Shown one piece after another: positions 9,115 through 18,552 of a stretch of DNA of 64,000 nucleotides. Within the stretch, counting starts at the first letter, position 1. Every line of letters begins with the position of its first letter. The stretch covers positions 1 to 64,000 of the forward strand of contig NZ_JAAFKD010000004.1 of NCBI RefSeq assembly GCF_013299165.1. The letters run 5' to 3'. Under the pieces are notes generated by a model, which saw only the letters and a list, made by a program, of their open reading frames with translations, ran no database searches and had not been told where the DNA came from. The translations under genes and the position numbers were made by a program. Source of the DNA: Microcoleus sp. bin38.metabat.b11b12b14.051. GTDB lineage: Bacteria; Cyanobacteriota; Cyanobacteriia; Cyanobacteriales; Microcoleaceae.

Positions 9115-9765
9115 CTAGACTTTAAAATGTGGAATACTTTCCGATTCGTTGCAAGCTGCTGCTAGCCATTCCTGCATTGCAGGGAGTGCCAAAAGTGCCT
9201 CGCTATAAGCTTGTGCTTCAGAATCTAATTTGACTGCGTAGGTGACGAAACGCATGACAACGGGGGCAAACATAGCGTCAGTAACTGTGAATTTTCCGAA
9301 CAGCATATCGCCGCCTGTTCCGAATTTTTGGCGACATTCACGCCAGATGGTGAAGATGCGATCGATCTCTGCTTCGACACCGGCAGTCATCCCTTCGCCG
9401 GGATAGCGGTTGCGGCAGTCCATCGGCATATTTTCGCGGAGATTTTGGAACCCTGCGTGCATTTCAGCACAGATGGAACGGGCGATCGCCCTTTGCGCGA
9501 TATCAGTCGGCCACAAATGATTTGCAAAGCGTTCCGCAACGTATTCGCAAATTGCTAAAGATTCCCACACTTTCAAGTCGCCGTCAATTAAAACTGGCAC
9601 CTTTCCCGAGGGAGAATAGCGCCGAATTTCTGCGTGGGTTATCGCCCCGTCTAGGGGAATTCTCACTTCGGCAAATTCCAGCCCAGCTTGTTTCATCGCC
9701 AGCCAAGGGCGCAGCGACCAAGACGAATAATTTTTGTTGCCGATTACCAGAGTTAGTTTGGTCAT
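9115..9765 (-). CDS. Glutathione S-transferase family protein
   Basis: A 216-residue soluble GST. The thioredoxin-like N-terminal half begins MTKLTLVIGNKNYSSWSLRP, where the Ser of the SSWS motif is the likely glutathione-activating residue, and has the cis-Pro and substrate-contact segment SGKVPVLIDGDLKVWESLAI. The all-helical C-terminal half carries the conserved FTVTDAMFAPVVMRF N-capping box. Members conjugate glutathione to electrophiles or act as peroxidases; the substrate is unknown. I choose ATG 9765; an in-frame start at 9801 adds 12 unconserved residues. It stands alone, divergent from hisG. Confidence 0.88.
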   Translation of the reverse strand: MTKLTLVIGNKNYSSWSLRPWLAMKQAGLEFAEVRIPLDGAITHAEIRRYSPSGKVPVLIDGDLKVWESLAICEYVAERFANHLWPTDIAQRAIARSICAEMHAGFQNLRENMPMDCRNRYPGEGMTAGVEAEIDRIFTIWRECRQKFGTGGDMLFGKFTVTDAMFAPVVMRFVTYAVKLDSEAQAYSEALLALPAMQEWLAAACNESESIPHFKV

Positions 9766-9989
9766 ATTTTTGCTTTCAGCTATTATATATTCAGCCGACA
9801 ATGGTTAATAAAATAATATTTTACTTTGCGCCTCAATACAATATATACACAAACACAATTATTAGCAATACCTAAACTTGTTTTGATATTTGAACATTTT
9901 GTGGTATTGTGGTTGAGGAAAAAGCTGTTTCCGCTCGGGCAGCGCCGATTCCGAATCCCAAATTCAGCAATTTAGAATTTCAGATCAAT

Positions 9990-10634
9990 ATGATTACCGT
10001 AGCACTTCCCAAAGGCGGACTGTTAGGAGATAGCATTCGACTGTTTAAATCCGTTGGATTAGACTTCAGTGCTTTTCTCGATTCCTCTAACCGACAACTG
10101 CAAATTTATGACACTACCGGAACTGCAAAAGCTTTACTGGTAAGGACGCACGACGTGCCGGTTTATGTGGAATACGGTCAAGCTGATTTGGGGATTGCTG
10201 GTTATGATGTTTTGCGGGAAAAAACTCCGAAAGTTGCAAACTTAATTGATTTAAATTTTGGCAAGTGTCGGCTGTCGGTGGCGGTGAAGGAATCTAGTTC
10301 TTATCGGCGCAGTGTGGATTTGCCTCCTCACGGTAGAGTTGCTTCTAAGTTCGTGCACTGTGCGAGGGAATATTTTCACAATTTGAATTTGCCGGTGGAA
10401 ATTGTGCCGCTTTACGGTTCTGTGGAGTTGGGGCCGATTACGGGTATGTCAGAGGCGATTGTGGATTTGGTTTCGACTGGCAAAACTTTGCGCGAAAATG
10501 GTTTGGTGGAAATTGATATTTTGTTTCAAAGTTCGGCTTATTTGATCGGTCATCCTTTGAGTTACCGTTTGAATGCGGGCGGGGTTAATGAGTTGATTGG
10601 GAAGTTGAGAGAGCAAGTTTTGACAACTGTTTGA
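9990..10634 (+). CDS. hisG: ATP phosphoribosyltransferase, short form
   Basis: The first enzyme of histidine synthesis: it joins ATP and PRPP to give phosphoribosyl-ATP. The 214-residue length and the start [15 protein letters not shown] mark the short HisG form, which lacks the C-terminal regulatory domain and works with HisZ. Visible motifs include the [17 protein letters not shown] sugar-phosphate segment and the PRPP loop [16 protein letters not shown]. An in-frame GTG at 9909 would add 27 residues ([13 protein letters not shown]...) with no counterpart in the family; ATG 9990 is preferred. No other his gene is near, as is common in cyanobacteria. Its stop is followed at once by a hairpin-repeat array in sense orientation. 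Confidence 0.95.
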   Translation: MITVALPKGGLLGDSIRLFKSVGLDFSAFLDSSNRQLQIYDTTGTAKALLVRTHDVPVYVEYGQADLGIAGYDVLREKTPKVANLIDLNFGKCRLSVAVKESSSYRRSVDLPPHGRVASKFVHCAREYFHNLNLPVEIVPLYGSVELGPITGMSEAIVDLVSTGKTLRENGLVEIDILFQSSAYLIGHPLSYRLNAGGVNELIGKLREQVLTTV

Positions 10635-10636
10635 TC

Positions 10637-10918
10637 TGTACTAAAATGAGAATGTTCTGATAGGTTCGTAGTGAGGACTTTAGTCCTTGGTTAGATGTAC
10701 TAAAATGAGAATGTTCTGATAGGTTCGTAGTGAGGACTTTAGTCCTTGGTTAGATGTACTAAAATGAGAATGTTCTGATAGGTTCGTAGTGAGGACTTTA
10801 GTCCTTGGTTAGATGTACGCTAACATGAGAATGTTCTGATAGGTTCGTAGTGAGGACTTTAGTCCTTGGTTAGATGTACGCTAACATGAGAATGTTCTGA
10901 TAGGTTCGTAGTGAGGAC
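10637..10918 (+). repeat. Five tandem 59-61 bp units of the GGTTCGTAG hairpin family
   Basis: Units start near 10637, 10696, 10755, 10814 and 10875 and contain ATGAGAATGTTCTGATA followed by GGTTCGTAGTGAGGAC and the palindrome AGGACTTTAGTCCT. Copies are nearly identical, which suggests recent amplification. There are no unique spacers, so it is not a CRISPR. The array lies in sense orientation right after hisG. Confidence 0.9.
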
Positions 10919-10947
10919 GAAGAGTGCTGATTGGCGCTGAGACTGAG

Positions 10948-11190
10948 GGCTGAAGTCCTTACTATAAACCTGGGAACGGACTGAAGTCCTCACTACGAAC
11001 CTGGGAACGGACTGAAGTCCTCACTACGAACCTGGGAACGGGCTGAAGTCCTCATTACGAACCTGGGAACGGACTGAAGTCCTTACTACGAACCTGGGAA
11101 CGGACTGAAGTCCTTACTACGAACCTGGGAACGGACTGAAGTCCTTACTACGAACCTGGGAACGGACTGAAGTCCTTACTACGAACCTGT
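10948..11190 (-). repeat. About eight tandem 31-bp units of the same family, opposite orientation
   Basis: Reading the minus strand from the stop of the REC-cyclase, the unit GGTTCGTAGTAAGGAC-TTCAGTCCGTTCCCA repeats with period 31. This is the same GGTTCGTAG/GGACTNNAGTCC element as in the preceding array but turned round, so each array is in sense to the gene it follows. The two arrays face each other between convergent genes and could pair as long inverted repeats. Confidence 0.88.
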
Positions 11191-11195
11191 TTTAT

Positions 11196-12665
11196 TTAGC
11201 TCATTTCTGAGCTGGTATTTGTAGTAGGTATAAGACCTAATTTTTCCAGGCATTTTTCTATATAAAAACGGACGACTGTATCAGCAGGGTTTTGTTCGAT
11301 TAGTTGCTGAAAATATCCTAAGGCGGCGGCAAATCTTTCGGATTGCCATCCTTGAATTCCTTTATCAAATAAAGCTTGGGTAAGCTGCTTCGCCTCGGAG
11401 TCGGGACTGGAGGCGGGCCAGATTTCGTAGATTTCAATGGCTTGCTGTTTGCCGCGCGGGATTACTCGATCGATCCAGCGATAGTAATAGTTGTTGCTGG
11501 GCGAATGGCAGTCGGCGGCTGTTGCGTGAGAAGTTGCAATCATCCTCTCCGGTGTTTCGGCTTCCAAGTCGCACTTTAATAATAGACTTTCTTGTGAGTT
11601 TGAGTTCGGATGTATGTTGTTGATAAATTCTCTGGCATGAAGGATCGCATTTTCGCTAACAATAATTTGACAACCGTATATTTTAGTTAAATTTTCTAAG
11701 CGAGAAGCTGTATTTACCACATCCCCGATTACTGTAGAGTCCATCCGGCGATCGGAACCTAACGTGCCAATCATGCCGATACCCGTGTTAATTCCCGTAC
11801 CAATATTGACAGGATATTCTAAATTGTATTTGTGGCGGATCGCATTAAATTCCTGTAAACTTTCTTGCATTGCTACAGCGGCTTCGATCGCATTTATAGC
11901 GTGAGAGTTCGGCTGGTCGAATACTGCCATGATAGCATCGCCTAGGTATTTGTCAATAAACCCGCCGTGGGACGTGATACATTCGTTCATTTTAGTAAAA
12001 AAAGCGTTCAACCATTCAAAGGTTTCGCGTGCTTCTTGAGATTCGGCGATCGCAGTAAAGCCGCGAATGTCACAAAATAAAATAGTTAGTTCTTCTTCTG
12101 TGACATTGCCCAACTGAATTGATTCTATCCCTTTCGGGGCAATGCGTTCGAGAAGCTGCTCCGGTACAAATAGATGAAATTTTTCGGAAAGATATTCGTT
12201 AGCTTCCCAGGCTGCGGCGATTTGGCGCTTGCTTTGCTCTTTTACCTGCTGGTTGAATTGGGAAGATACAACTTGCGATCGCATTTGACTCAACTGCAAA
12301 ATATTTTCAACTTTCGCCAGCAGCAAGCGACTGTTAAATGGCTTGGTTAAATAATCATCGGCCATCGTTTCTAACCCTCGGATGCGAGAGGTGTCATCAT
12401 TGAGGGCTGTCAAAAAAATCACGGGTACAGTTTGCAATGCCGTATCCTTCCGCAGGAGATAGCACACATCAAAACCGTCCATGTCCGGCATCATAATATC
12501 CAGTAAAATTAAATCAGGTCGAGATGCGCGGGCGAGGGAGAGCGCTTCATCGCCAGATAGTGCTGATACTGTGGCGTATCCTTGCAGGTGCAATAACTCT
12601 TCCAATAAAATCAGATTAGCTGGCTCGTCATCAACCAACATGATGCAGGGCGACTTGTTTGACAT
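11196..12665 (-). CDS. Receiver-adenylate cyclase fusion
   Basis: A 489-residue protein with an N-terminal receiver (1-125: acidic pair in LVDDE, acceptor D56 in LLDIMMP, K108) and a class III cyclase domain (about 185-410). Metal ligands D199 (LFCDIRGFT) and D243 (DKYLGDAIMAVF), selectivity residues K239 and D309 (MDSTVIGD), and N318/R322 are all present, so it should make cAMP under control of receiver phosphorylation. A serine/asparagine-rich insertion (about 345-395) interrupts the last strands of the cyclase domain, and a TPR-like helical tail (about 420-475) follows. The hybrid kinase upstream on the same strand (stop at 12896) is the obvious candidate phosphodonor; this is inferred from position. 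Confidence 0.92.
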   Translation of the reverse strand: MSNKSPCIMLVDDEPANLILLEELLHLQGYATVSALSGDEALSLARASRPDLILLDIMMPDMDGFDVCYLLRKDTALQTVPVIFLTALNDDTSRIRGLETMADDYLTKPFNSRLLLAKVENILQLSQMRSQVVSSQFNQQVKEQSKRQIAAAWEANEYLSEKFHLFVPEQLLERIAPKGIESIQLGNVTEEELTILFCDIRGFTAIAESQEARETFEWLNAFFTKMNECITSHGGFIDKYLGDAIMAVFDQPNSHAINAIEAAVAMQESLQEFNAIRHKYNLEYPVNIGTGINTGIGMIGTLGSDRRMDSTVIGDVVNTASRLENLTKIYGCQIIVSENAILHAREFINNIHPNSNSQESLLLKCDLEAETPERMIATSHATAADCHSPSNNYYYRWIDRVIPRGKQQAIEIYEIWPASSPDSEAKQLTQALFDKGIQGWQSERFAAALGYFQQLIEQNPADTVVRFYIEKCLEKLGLIPTTNTSSEMS

Positions 12666-12895
12666 GGAATATGATATAGTACATTGAATGAGAGCGGGTA
12701 ACTTTCGCGCGAGTCACTCGAAACCGGGTTAATTCGTATATTTCTCGTTATTAAACTCGATATTTTTCGCAGGAACCGGGTTTCTGAGGCAAGTGCGCGC
12801 AAGTCCTACAGATATTTATCTACTATTGAGTTTAACCTTTCTAGTTAGAACTGGTAATGAATTGCATTGCTGGAACTATAAATAATTATTTATTG

Positions 12896-15109
12896 TTAGT
12901 TGAGAAAAGAACGGACTGTAGCGATCGCCAAATTCAGATCCAGCGGCTTGCTCAAATAAGCCGAAGCGCCAGCTTCCAAACAACGATCGCAATCGCCAGC
13001 CATCGCCATCGCCGTCACCGCAATCATCGGTACCGACTCCCAGACAGGATCTGCTTTGACTCGGCGCATCAACTCAAACCCGTCAACATCCGGCAATTGA
13101 ATGTCCATCAAAATCAAATCCGGCAGCAACTCCGGTGCAGTAGAGGCGGCCAGAATGCGATCGACCATAGCCTTCCCATCCGCGATAATCTCTACCCGGT
13201 AGCCCTCCAATTCCATCACCTCAGAAATTAACATTTGGTTAAACGGCTGATCTTCGACAACCAAAATCCGCTTGCTGCCAATTGGTAGTACGATCGCAGA
13301 AGCAGGAACTAACTTAGAGTCCAAAGCACAAGCAGCAAAGCTGCCCAACTCTTGACGCATTTCCGTCAAAGGCAGCCAAACGCGGAACAGACTGCCGCGA
13401 TCGCAAACAGATTGAAAAGAAACAGTTCCCCCGTGCAATTCAGCCAAACGTTTAGTTAAAGCCAAACCCAAACCTGTACCTTCGTGGCGCCTGCTGAGGG
13501 AAGAATCCACCTGTTGAAAAGGTCGAAATAGCAAGTGCCAGCGCTCTTGAGGAATGCCGATACCGGAGTCTTTCACCTCAAGACAAAAGTAAGGAGTGCT
13601 GGCATTTACCGGAGAACAATCAGGGCGGTAGTCGCCGTTCATTTCGCCACCGTAGGCCAGACGCCCGCTGAGTTTAACTTGTCCGCGTTCCGGGGTAAAC
13701 TTGATCGCATTGGAAAGTAAATTAATCACAATTTGTCGCATTCGCCGCTCGTCGAGCAAAACTTTAGTAATGCGGTAGTCGAGTTCTAAAGACAAAGCGA
13801 TGCGCTTTTTATCTGCCCGCGGCTGAATCATTTTTAGACAATCTGTAGCGAGTTCGTGAACGCGCACCGGCTGTAAATTGAGTTCTACTTTCCCGGCTTC
13901 AATTTTAGAAAGATCGAGAATATCGTTGATTAACTGCAACAAGTGCTGGCCGCTTTTTTCAATCAGTTCTACATAGTTGATTTGTCGATCGCTCAACTGG
14001 CCGGATGTTTGGCGCAGCAGCAAGTCAGAAAAGCCGAGAATGCTGTTGAGAGGCGTCCGCAATTCGTGGGACATCGAGGCTAAAAACTCGGATTTTAACT
14101 GAGAAGAATACTCTAATTGTTGGTTAACTTGGCGCAGGTGTTCTTGTGTCTGAGCCCGCTCGATCGCCGCCCCCAGAGTCCGACAAGCAGCCGTGAGCAC
14201 TTCTTGGTGGAGGGAGGCTTGCAGTTTTTTGACATTGCGGGACTCCAGGGTGAGGACTCCGATGATGGTACCGTCGGTAGATGCGATCGGAAAAATGCCC
14301 AATTGTCCGATTCCCGGATGCCGAAATTCCGGCACAGCATTGGGATGTCGGGCATAATCATCGACAAACAAAGGTTTACCGCTTTCCACCACTTCCCACA
14401 GCAAACCAACGCCGTAGGGAATGCCTCTGTCGAGCAATTCTTGCATTTCTTTGGCTACTGGTTCCCCGTAACTAGCCAGAAATTGAGTTGAAACTTGGTT
14501 GGAAATTGCCGCCGCTTGCCGCTCTTTTCCCTTGCCGCTAATCACTTTTACATCTCCGAAAGCAGCATTCGTCGCTTCCACCAAATATGTGAGAGCAAAC
14601 TGACCTATTTCTTGCAAACTGTGAGAGTTTTGCAGGCGTTCTGTTAAACCTAAAAGAAAGCTCAGCCGCCTGACTTCTGCATTCAAGCTAGCTTGGGATT
14701 TTTGGTATACCGTAACATCTCGAAAGGTAAACAGTCGCCCGCCGCTGTTGGTAATTGTGACGAAGACTTCCAAACAAACCGCATTGGATTGCTCGAAATA
14801 AAATGATAAACTTTCAGCCTGAGATGTTTGTAGTGCTTGCTGAAACTGTTCCCACTGCTGAAGGGATAAATAACCGCGATCGACAATTTCGGCAAACAGC
14901 AACTCGCACTTAGGCTGTGTAGCGAGCCATTCTGGGGACAGTCCCCAAGTCTCGGCCAATTTTTTGTTAAACAAAACTAAGCAGTCAGACGAGTCGAACA
15001 GAGCGATCGCATTGTCTACTTGGTTGAGTATCAGTTCTTGGTCTGCCCTCAACTGCTGCAAGTCTATCTCCATTTTGTCTCTGTCTGTAGCTCTTAGTTT
15101 TGTTGTCAT
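12896..15109 (-). CDS. PAS-GAF hybrid histidine kinase with C-terminal receiver
   Basis: A 737-residue cytosolic kinase: PAS (about 22-135), GAF (150-320), coiled coil, HisKA with H348 in MSHELRTPL, HATPase (about 445-582; N box NLLSNAIKF, G boxes DSGIGIP and GTGLGLA), and a receiver (613-735) with E619/D620 and acceptor D669 (LMDIQLPD). No membrane span. It lies 230 bases upstream of the receiver-cyclase on the same strand, which suggests that the two form a kinase-cyclase pathway. The input signal is not evident. GTG/ATG choice: the ATG at 15109 precedes a basic stretch and PAS, with no better start downstream. Confidence 0.92.
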   Translation of the reverse strand: MTTKLRATDRDKMEIDLQQLRADQELILNQVDNAIALFDSSDCLVLFNKKLAETWGLSPEWLATQPKCELLFAEIVDRGYLSLQQWEQFQQALQTSQAESLSFYFEQSNAVCLEVFVTITNSGGRLFTFRDVTVYQKSQASLNAEVRRLSFLLGLTERLQNSHSLQEIGQFALTYLVEATNAAFGDVKVISGKGKERQAAAISNQVSTQFLASYGEPVAKEMQELLDRGIPYGVGLLWEVVESGKPLFVDDYARHPNAVPEFRHPGIGQLGIFPIASTDGTIIGVLTLESRNVKKLQASLHQEVLTAACRTLGAAIERAQTQEHLRQVNQQLEYSSQLKSEFLASMSHELRTPLNSILGFSDLLLRQTSGQLSDRQINYVELIEKSGQHLLQLINDILDLSKIEAGKVELNLQPVRVHELATDCLKMIQPRADKKRIALSLELDYRITKVLLDERRMRQIVINLLSNAIKFTPERGQVKLSGRLAYGGEMNGDYRPDCSPVNASTPYFCLEVKDSGIGIPQERWHLLFRPFQQVDSSLSRRHEGTGLGLALTKRLAELHGGTVSFQSVCDRGSLFRVWLPLTEMRQELGSFAACALDSKLVPASAIVLPIGSKRILVVEDQPFNQMLISEVMELEGYRVEIIADGKAMVDRILAASTAPELLPDLILMDIQLPDVDGFELMRRVKADPVWESVPMIAVTAMAMAGDCDRCLEAGASAYLSKPLDLNLAIATVRSFLN

Positions 15110-15248
15110 AACTGTCTAAGGATATGGCATGAGTTATTTTATAACCCCTTACTTAATTTGACATATTTTTAGGTTTTTGGGCAGTGAGGGCGATCGATCG
15201 GCTTTGTGATCTGAGACACTTGTTGCGTGAGGACGGGCGAGGGGAGTG

Positions 15249-15565
15249 GTTTTTTGAGTTCCATTGTGCAACAAGTACGCGCGATCGCAGCTATCCCCAG
15301 GGTGAATCTACATGAAGAGTTCCATTGTGCAACTCGTGCGATCGACCTTTTTAGTTGCATTGTGCAAGAAGTGCGATCGACCTTTTTAGTTGCATTGTGC
15401 AAGAAGTGCGATCGACCTTTTTAGTAAATTGTGCAAGAAGTGCGATCGACATGAAGAGTTGCATTGTACAACTCGTGCGATCGACATGAAGAGTAAATTG
15501 TACAACTCGTGCGATCGACATGAAGAGTAAATTGTACAACTCGTGCGATCGACATGAAGACTTGC
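15249..15565. repeat. 34-35 bp tandem repeat with HIP1-like core
   Basis: About nine copies of a unit containing TGCGATCGAC, then CATGAAGAGT or CTTTTTAGT, then a palindromic TTGTACAA/TTGTGCAA core. Copies fall into two subtypes (with GTGCAAGAAG or GTACAACTCG) arranged in blocks, as expected of stepwise unequal duplication. Because the period is not a multiple of three, several overlapping short open frames arise; these are artefacts. The remainder of 15110-15983 is AT-rich and shows no gene. Confidence 0.88.
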
Positions 15566-15983
15566 ATCACACACTTAAGTAAAACTACTTGCATACAACA
15601 CTTAGACTCACTTGAGGCAAGTTCGAGACGAAATTGTATTTTTTCCTGCTGTCGAATCACCAATTTTACAGTCAATCGCATACGATGTATAACCCTCAGC
15701 AACAATCTGTTTTGAAAAGCCCGTCAACTTAACTGACACTCGTGTAAAAATTCTGTAAACTTAACTTCATCGTACCTACATATAAATACCCATATTGTGT
15801 CATTTACCATGTTTTATTAACTTAAAGTAAGCAGAAATTACTAATGTATATGAGTTTTATTTATTAATAATATGTGTACGATAGTTTTTATAACTATTGC
15901 CAATCTATTTAATTACCGCCTAAGGTTGTCCCATCGCTATGAATCTCTTCGTTCATTAATCAGGGACATAAAAAGGAAGAGTT

Positions 15984-16424
15984 ATGAACTACCGCCAAGA
16001 ACGCTACGGTGACAAGCATTACTGCAAAAAATATAATTGCAGACACCCTTCAAAGCTCGAATACCATCAATTTTGTAGCAGTTTCTATCAAACAATTAGA
16101 CCTAATCAGACTGGCGACTATAAGTTGGATTTTGTACCGCTGACGGCGAAGCAAATTGCTGATCAGCAAAGCCTACCGCAGCATTGGCGTCTACAAATAT
16201 CCTACGGTTTTGGGCCTAGTGGAGTTCGGATGCCGGAAGATTATCGGTCGAAATCTGTGTTTGATTGGCCGATGTATAGACCAGTTCAGCACTATACTCA
16301 GCCAGTGCAGGGATATTACAAGTACACTTTGATTAAGTCGCCTGGAGAGTCGAGTGTTCGTGGCGGTAAATTGTTTTGGATGATGGTAATTGGTGCGGCG
16401 GTTTGGTTCTGGTTTTTCCGCTGA
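15984..16424 (+). CDS. Hypothetical protein with C-terminal membrane anchor
   Basis: I do not recognise this 146-residue protein. The N-terminal half is Tyr/Lys/Cys-rich (KHYCKKYNCRHPSKLEYHQFC), with four Cys and two His that could bind a metal ion; the C-terminus ends in one strongly hydrophobic segment (LFWMMVIGAAVWFWFFR). There is no signal peptide, so it would be a tail-anchored protein. A good ribosome site (AAGGAAGAG) lies 6 bases before the ATG. The next gene starts 26 bases after its stop, so they are probably co-transcribed. Confidence 0.6.
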   Translation: MNYRQERYGDKHYCKKYNCRHPSKLEYHQFCSSFYQTIRPNQTGDYKLDFVPLTAKQIADQQSLPQHWRLQISYGFGPSGVRMPEDYRSKSVFDWPMYRPVQHYTQPVQGYYKYTLIKSPGESSVRGGKLFWMMVIGAAVWFWFFR

Positions 16425-16450
16425 TTGTCCGGTAATTCAGGGAGCGAGCG

Positions 16451-17710
16451 ATGAGGTATTTTCTCCGGTTTTTATTGGCTTTAGTCATGGCGGCGCTCCT
16501 GGTAGTAACCTATGGAAGTATACAAGCTGTTGGCAATGAGCATTTAAAACATGAAAGGGTAGCAAAAATGACATCTCAAGCATCGAATTACAGCAATCAA
16601 GTTAAACAAGATGGTCTCCAACTGGAAATCATAGGGCCAGAAACTGTGGCACTATCCATCCCTGAAAACAAGCCCGGAGTCAATGCTCCATTGAGCTTTA
16701 CTGTCAGGGTTACCAATAATACACAAGCCCCTATTCCATTCATAGATGATGATGCTTTAATTCCAGAAATATTTGGGCCATCTGGTCAACCACTGCACCG
16801 AGTAGAACCGATAAATAGGCAAGTTGGGAACCGAGAATATCATGGCTCGTTAGTTGGGGTCGGGCAGCAGACATCTCAATCTATGCAGGGAAGACTGTTT
16901 TGGAAAAATAATTTACTTCAACTGATATTACATCGCCCAACCTACGATGAAAGCCCTATTGACCTCGATAAATCTTGGTCTTTTGATACTGTGGGACCCG
17001 GAGACTATCAGATTCGATTCACTTCTGAAACTCCTACTGGGACGATGTTATACGTAAATCCATTTACTTTTGTTCAGACTAGACAACTAGAGAAGATAGA
17101 AGTAACTGGGACAGGTGAGTTGGTAACTCCCTTAGCTAATTTTGGGCTACTTCAACCTGTTGGATTGAATAACAGTGCAGTGGAAGTAGATGGTATTCGT
17201 TTTGAAACTTTCATACCGGAGCCATTGTTAACCGTGCCAAATAAGAGTGACAATTCATACCAATCTGTACAGATTGGTATGCGGATTACCAACAACACGC
17301 TAACCTCATTTTACTTCAGCTTTTATGGCAGTTTTGCCCCAAGTCTTGTCATACCAGATGGTCAAATATTGCGGGGAGGCTATATTAGCGACTGGATGAG
17401 AGGGCCTGAAGAATCTGATTTTCTGTTAGTCACACCTGGACAAAGTGTGACATTTTTTCCAGATATCGACCTTTGCTGGAGGAAGTGGGACCAACTTTCG
17501 CTTGGTGTCTCTGACGGCAGTGGTGGTGCATGGTCTTTTAACGAACTCAAGCCAGGTATATATCACTTCCGCTTCCGGTATGAAAATATCAGTAATACCA
17601 TACAGCAGAAAAACCTTGCAGGGCAGTCGATCACAAGTCGGCCAATAGAAAAAGTTTGGACTGGGCGGGTGGATACTCCCTTTGTTGAATTCCGTATAAC
17701 CCAGCCTTGA
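16451..17710 (+). CDS. Exported hypothetical protein
   Basis: I do not recognise this 419-residue protein by family. It begins with a clear signal peptide or signal anchor (MRYFLRFLLALVMAALLVVTYG). The rest is rich in beta-strand pattern and has two similar halves, each with a segment like FTVRVTNNTQAPIPFI or IGMRITNNTLTSFYF followed by a GDYQIRF / GIYHFRFRYEN strand, which suggests two tandem immunoglobulin-like or intracellular-protease-inhibitor-like beta sandwiches in the periplasm. A ribosome site GGGAGCG lies before the ATG. It sits between the tail-anchored hypothetical and the PEP-CTERM gene, all on one strand. Confidence 0.65.
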   Translation: MRYFLRFLLALVMAALLVVTYGSIQAVGNEHLKHERVAKMTSQASNYSNQVKQDGLQLEIIGPETVALSIPENKPGVNAPLSFTVRVTNNTQAPIPFIDDDALIPEIFGPSGQPLHRVEPINRQVGNREYHGSLVGVGQQTSQSMQGRLFWKNNLLQLILHRPTYDESPIDLDKSWSFDTVGPGDYQIRFTSETPTGTMLYVNPFTFVQTRQLEKIEVTGTGELVTPLANFGLLQPVGLNNSAVEVDGIRFETFIPEPLLTVPNKSDNSYQSVQIGMRITNNTLTSFYFSFYGSFAPSLVIPDGQILRGGYISDWMRGPEESDFLLVTPGQSVTFFPDIDLCWRKWDQLSLGVSDGSGGAWSFNELKPGIYHFRFRYENISNTIQQKNLAGQSITSRPIEKVWTGRVDTPFVEFRITQP

Positions 17711-17760
17711 ATGGCGAATCACTATTTCTTTTTATTTAATTTCAAAAGTCGGTAAAAACA

Positions 17761-18234
17761 ATGCAATTCAGAGATTTTTTTTTCGTATTATCAACTAGCT
17801 TAATAGCCACGCTTTCCTGTCAATCTAGTAGTGCGTTTACTCTCACACAGAATCGTGGACTATTCAATTACATATCTGAGTCTGAATTGCCCAATGGAAA
17901 AGGCTATACTTCTTTAAATGTACTAGATCCAGATGACCCTTTTAACTTAAGTAAGGCTAGCCCCTTCGTTAGCGAGATAAAACTAGGAGGTAGAAACAGA
18001 TTCCTAGAAAACTTAAGAATAGTTTACGGAGAAGAAGGTTGGACTTTTAAGAAAGGACAGAATTTAAAAGGGAGTTTTAATGTCAAGCTTCAGTACCCAT
18101 GCGGTATTAAGACTAATTGCGGTCAGGGTACTAAATTAACCCCAAGTCAGGGGGGAATTGGCTCTGCACTTAGTTTGATTTACCGTCCCGGTACAAGCAA
18201 AAGACAGCCTAATCCTGACCCTAAAAATAGCTAA
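17761..18234 (+). CDS. PEP-CTERM protein, N-terminal piece (gene split by in-frame stop)
   Basis: This 157-codon frame encodes a signal peptide (MQFRDFFFVLSTSLIATLSCQSSSAF) and the start of an exported domain. The TAA at 18232-18234 is followed in the same frame by 105 further sense codons (LYWIQRVTTNYPG...AELYLAQANPK...VTIYNGVKWGWVYEYFP), which then run into the proline-rich and PEP-CTERM part at 18553-19671. No base is lost or gained between the pieces, so one nonsense change separates what was one 636-residue gene. The WIQRV...AELYL...VTIYNGVKWGW pattern recurs, to my knowledge, in cyanobacterial PEP-CTERM proteins, supporting one ancestral reading frame. Confidence 0.75.
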   Translation: MQFRDFFFVLSTSLIATLSCQSSSAFTLTQNRGLFNYISESELPNGKGYTSLNVLDPDDPFNLSKASPFVSEIKLGGRNRFLENLRIVYGEEGWTFKKGQNLKGSFNVKLQYPCGIKTNCGQGTKLTPSQGGIGSALSLIYRPGTSKRQPNPDPKNS

Positions 18235-18552
18235 AATTTACTTTATTGGATTCAGCGCGTTACTACTAACTACCCAGGAAGTGAGAAAATTGGACCAGTC
18301 GGTGCTACGATAAGCTATATTGACAACATTCCTCTTCGGGGGCAGAATGAGGGGAGAAATAGTCTCTCTCCATACTATGGTTCAGGCAATCCTCTGAAGC
18401 CAAATGGTTTATTTGAAGATCGCCCCTTTCGCCCCTATGAAATCACAAATTTAAATCGAAATTATTTCTGGACTGCGGAACTTTACCTAGCTCAAGCGAA
18501 TCCAAAGAATCAACAAGAAGTCACGATTTATAACGGAGTCAAATGGGGTTGG

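Noticed and set aside
9909-9989. GTG start giving a longer HisG
   Set aside because: Short-form HisG begins at MITVALPKG; the 27 extra residues have no counterpart.
10637-11190. CRISPR-like appearance of regular repeats
   Set aside because: Units are contiguous near-identical tandem repeats with no unique spacers and no cas genes are nearby. The same holds for 22633-23262 and 27251-27556.
15169-15705. Several overlapping short frames
   Set aside because: They arise from the 34-35 bp tandem repeat, whose period is not a multiple of three, so every frame stays open.
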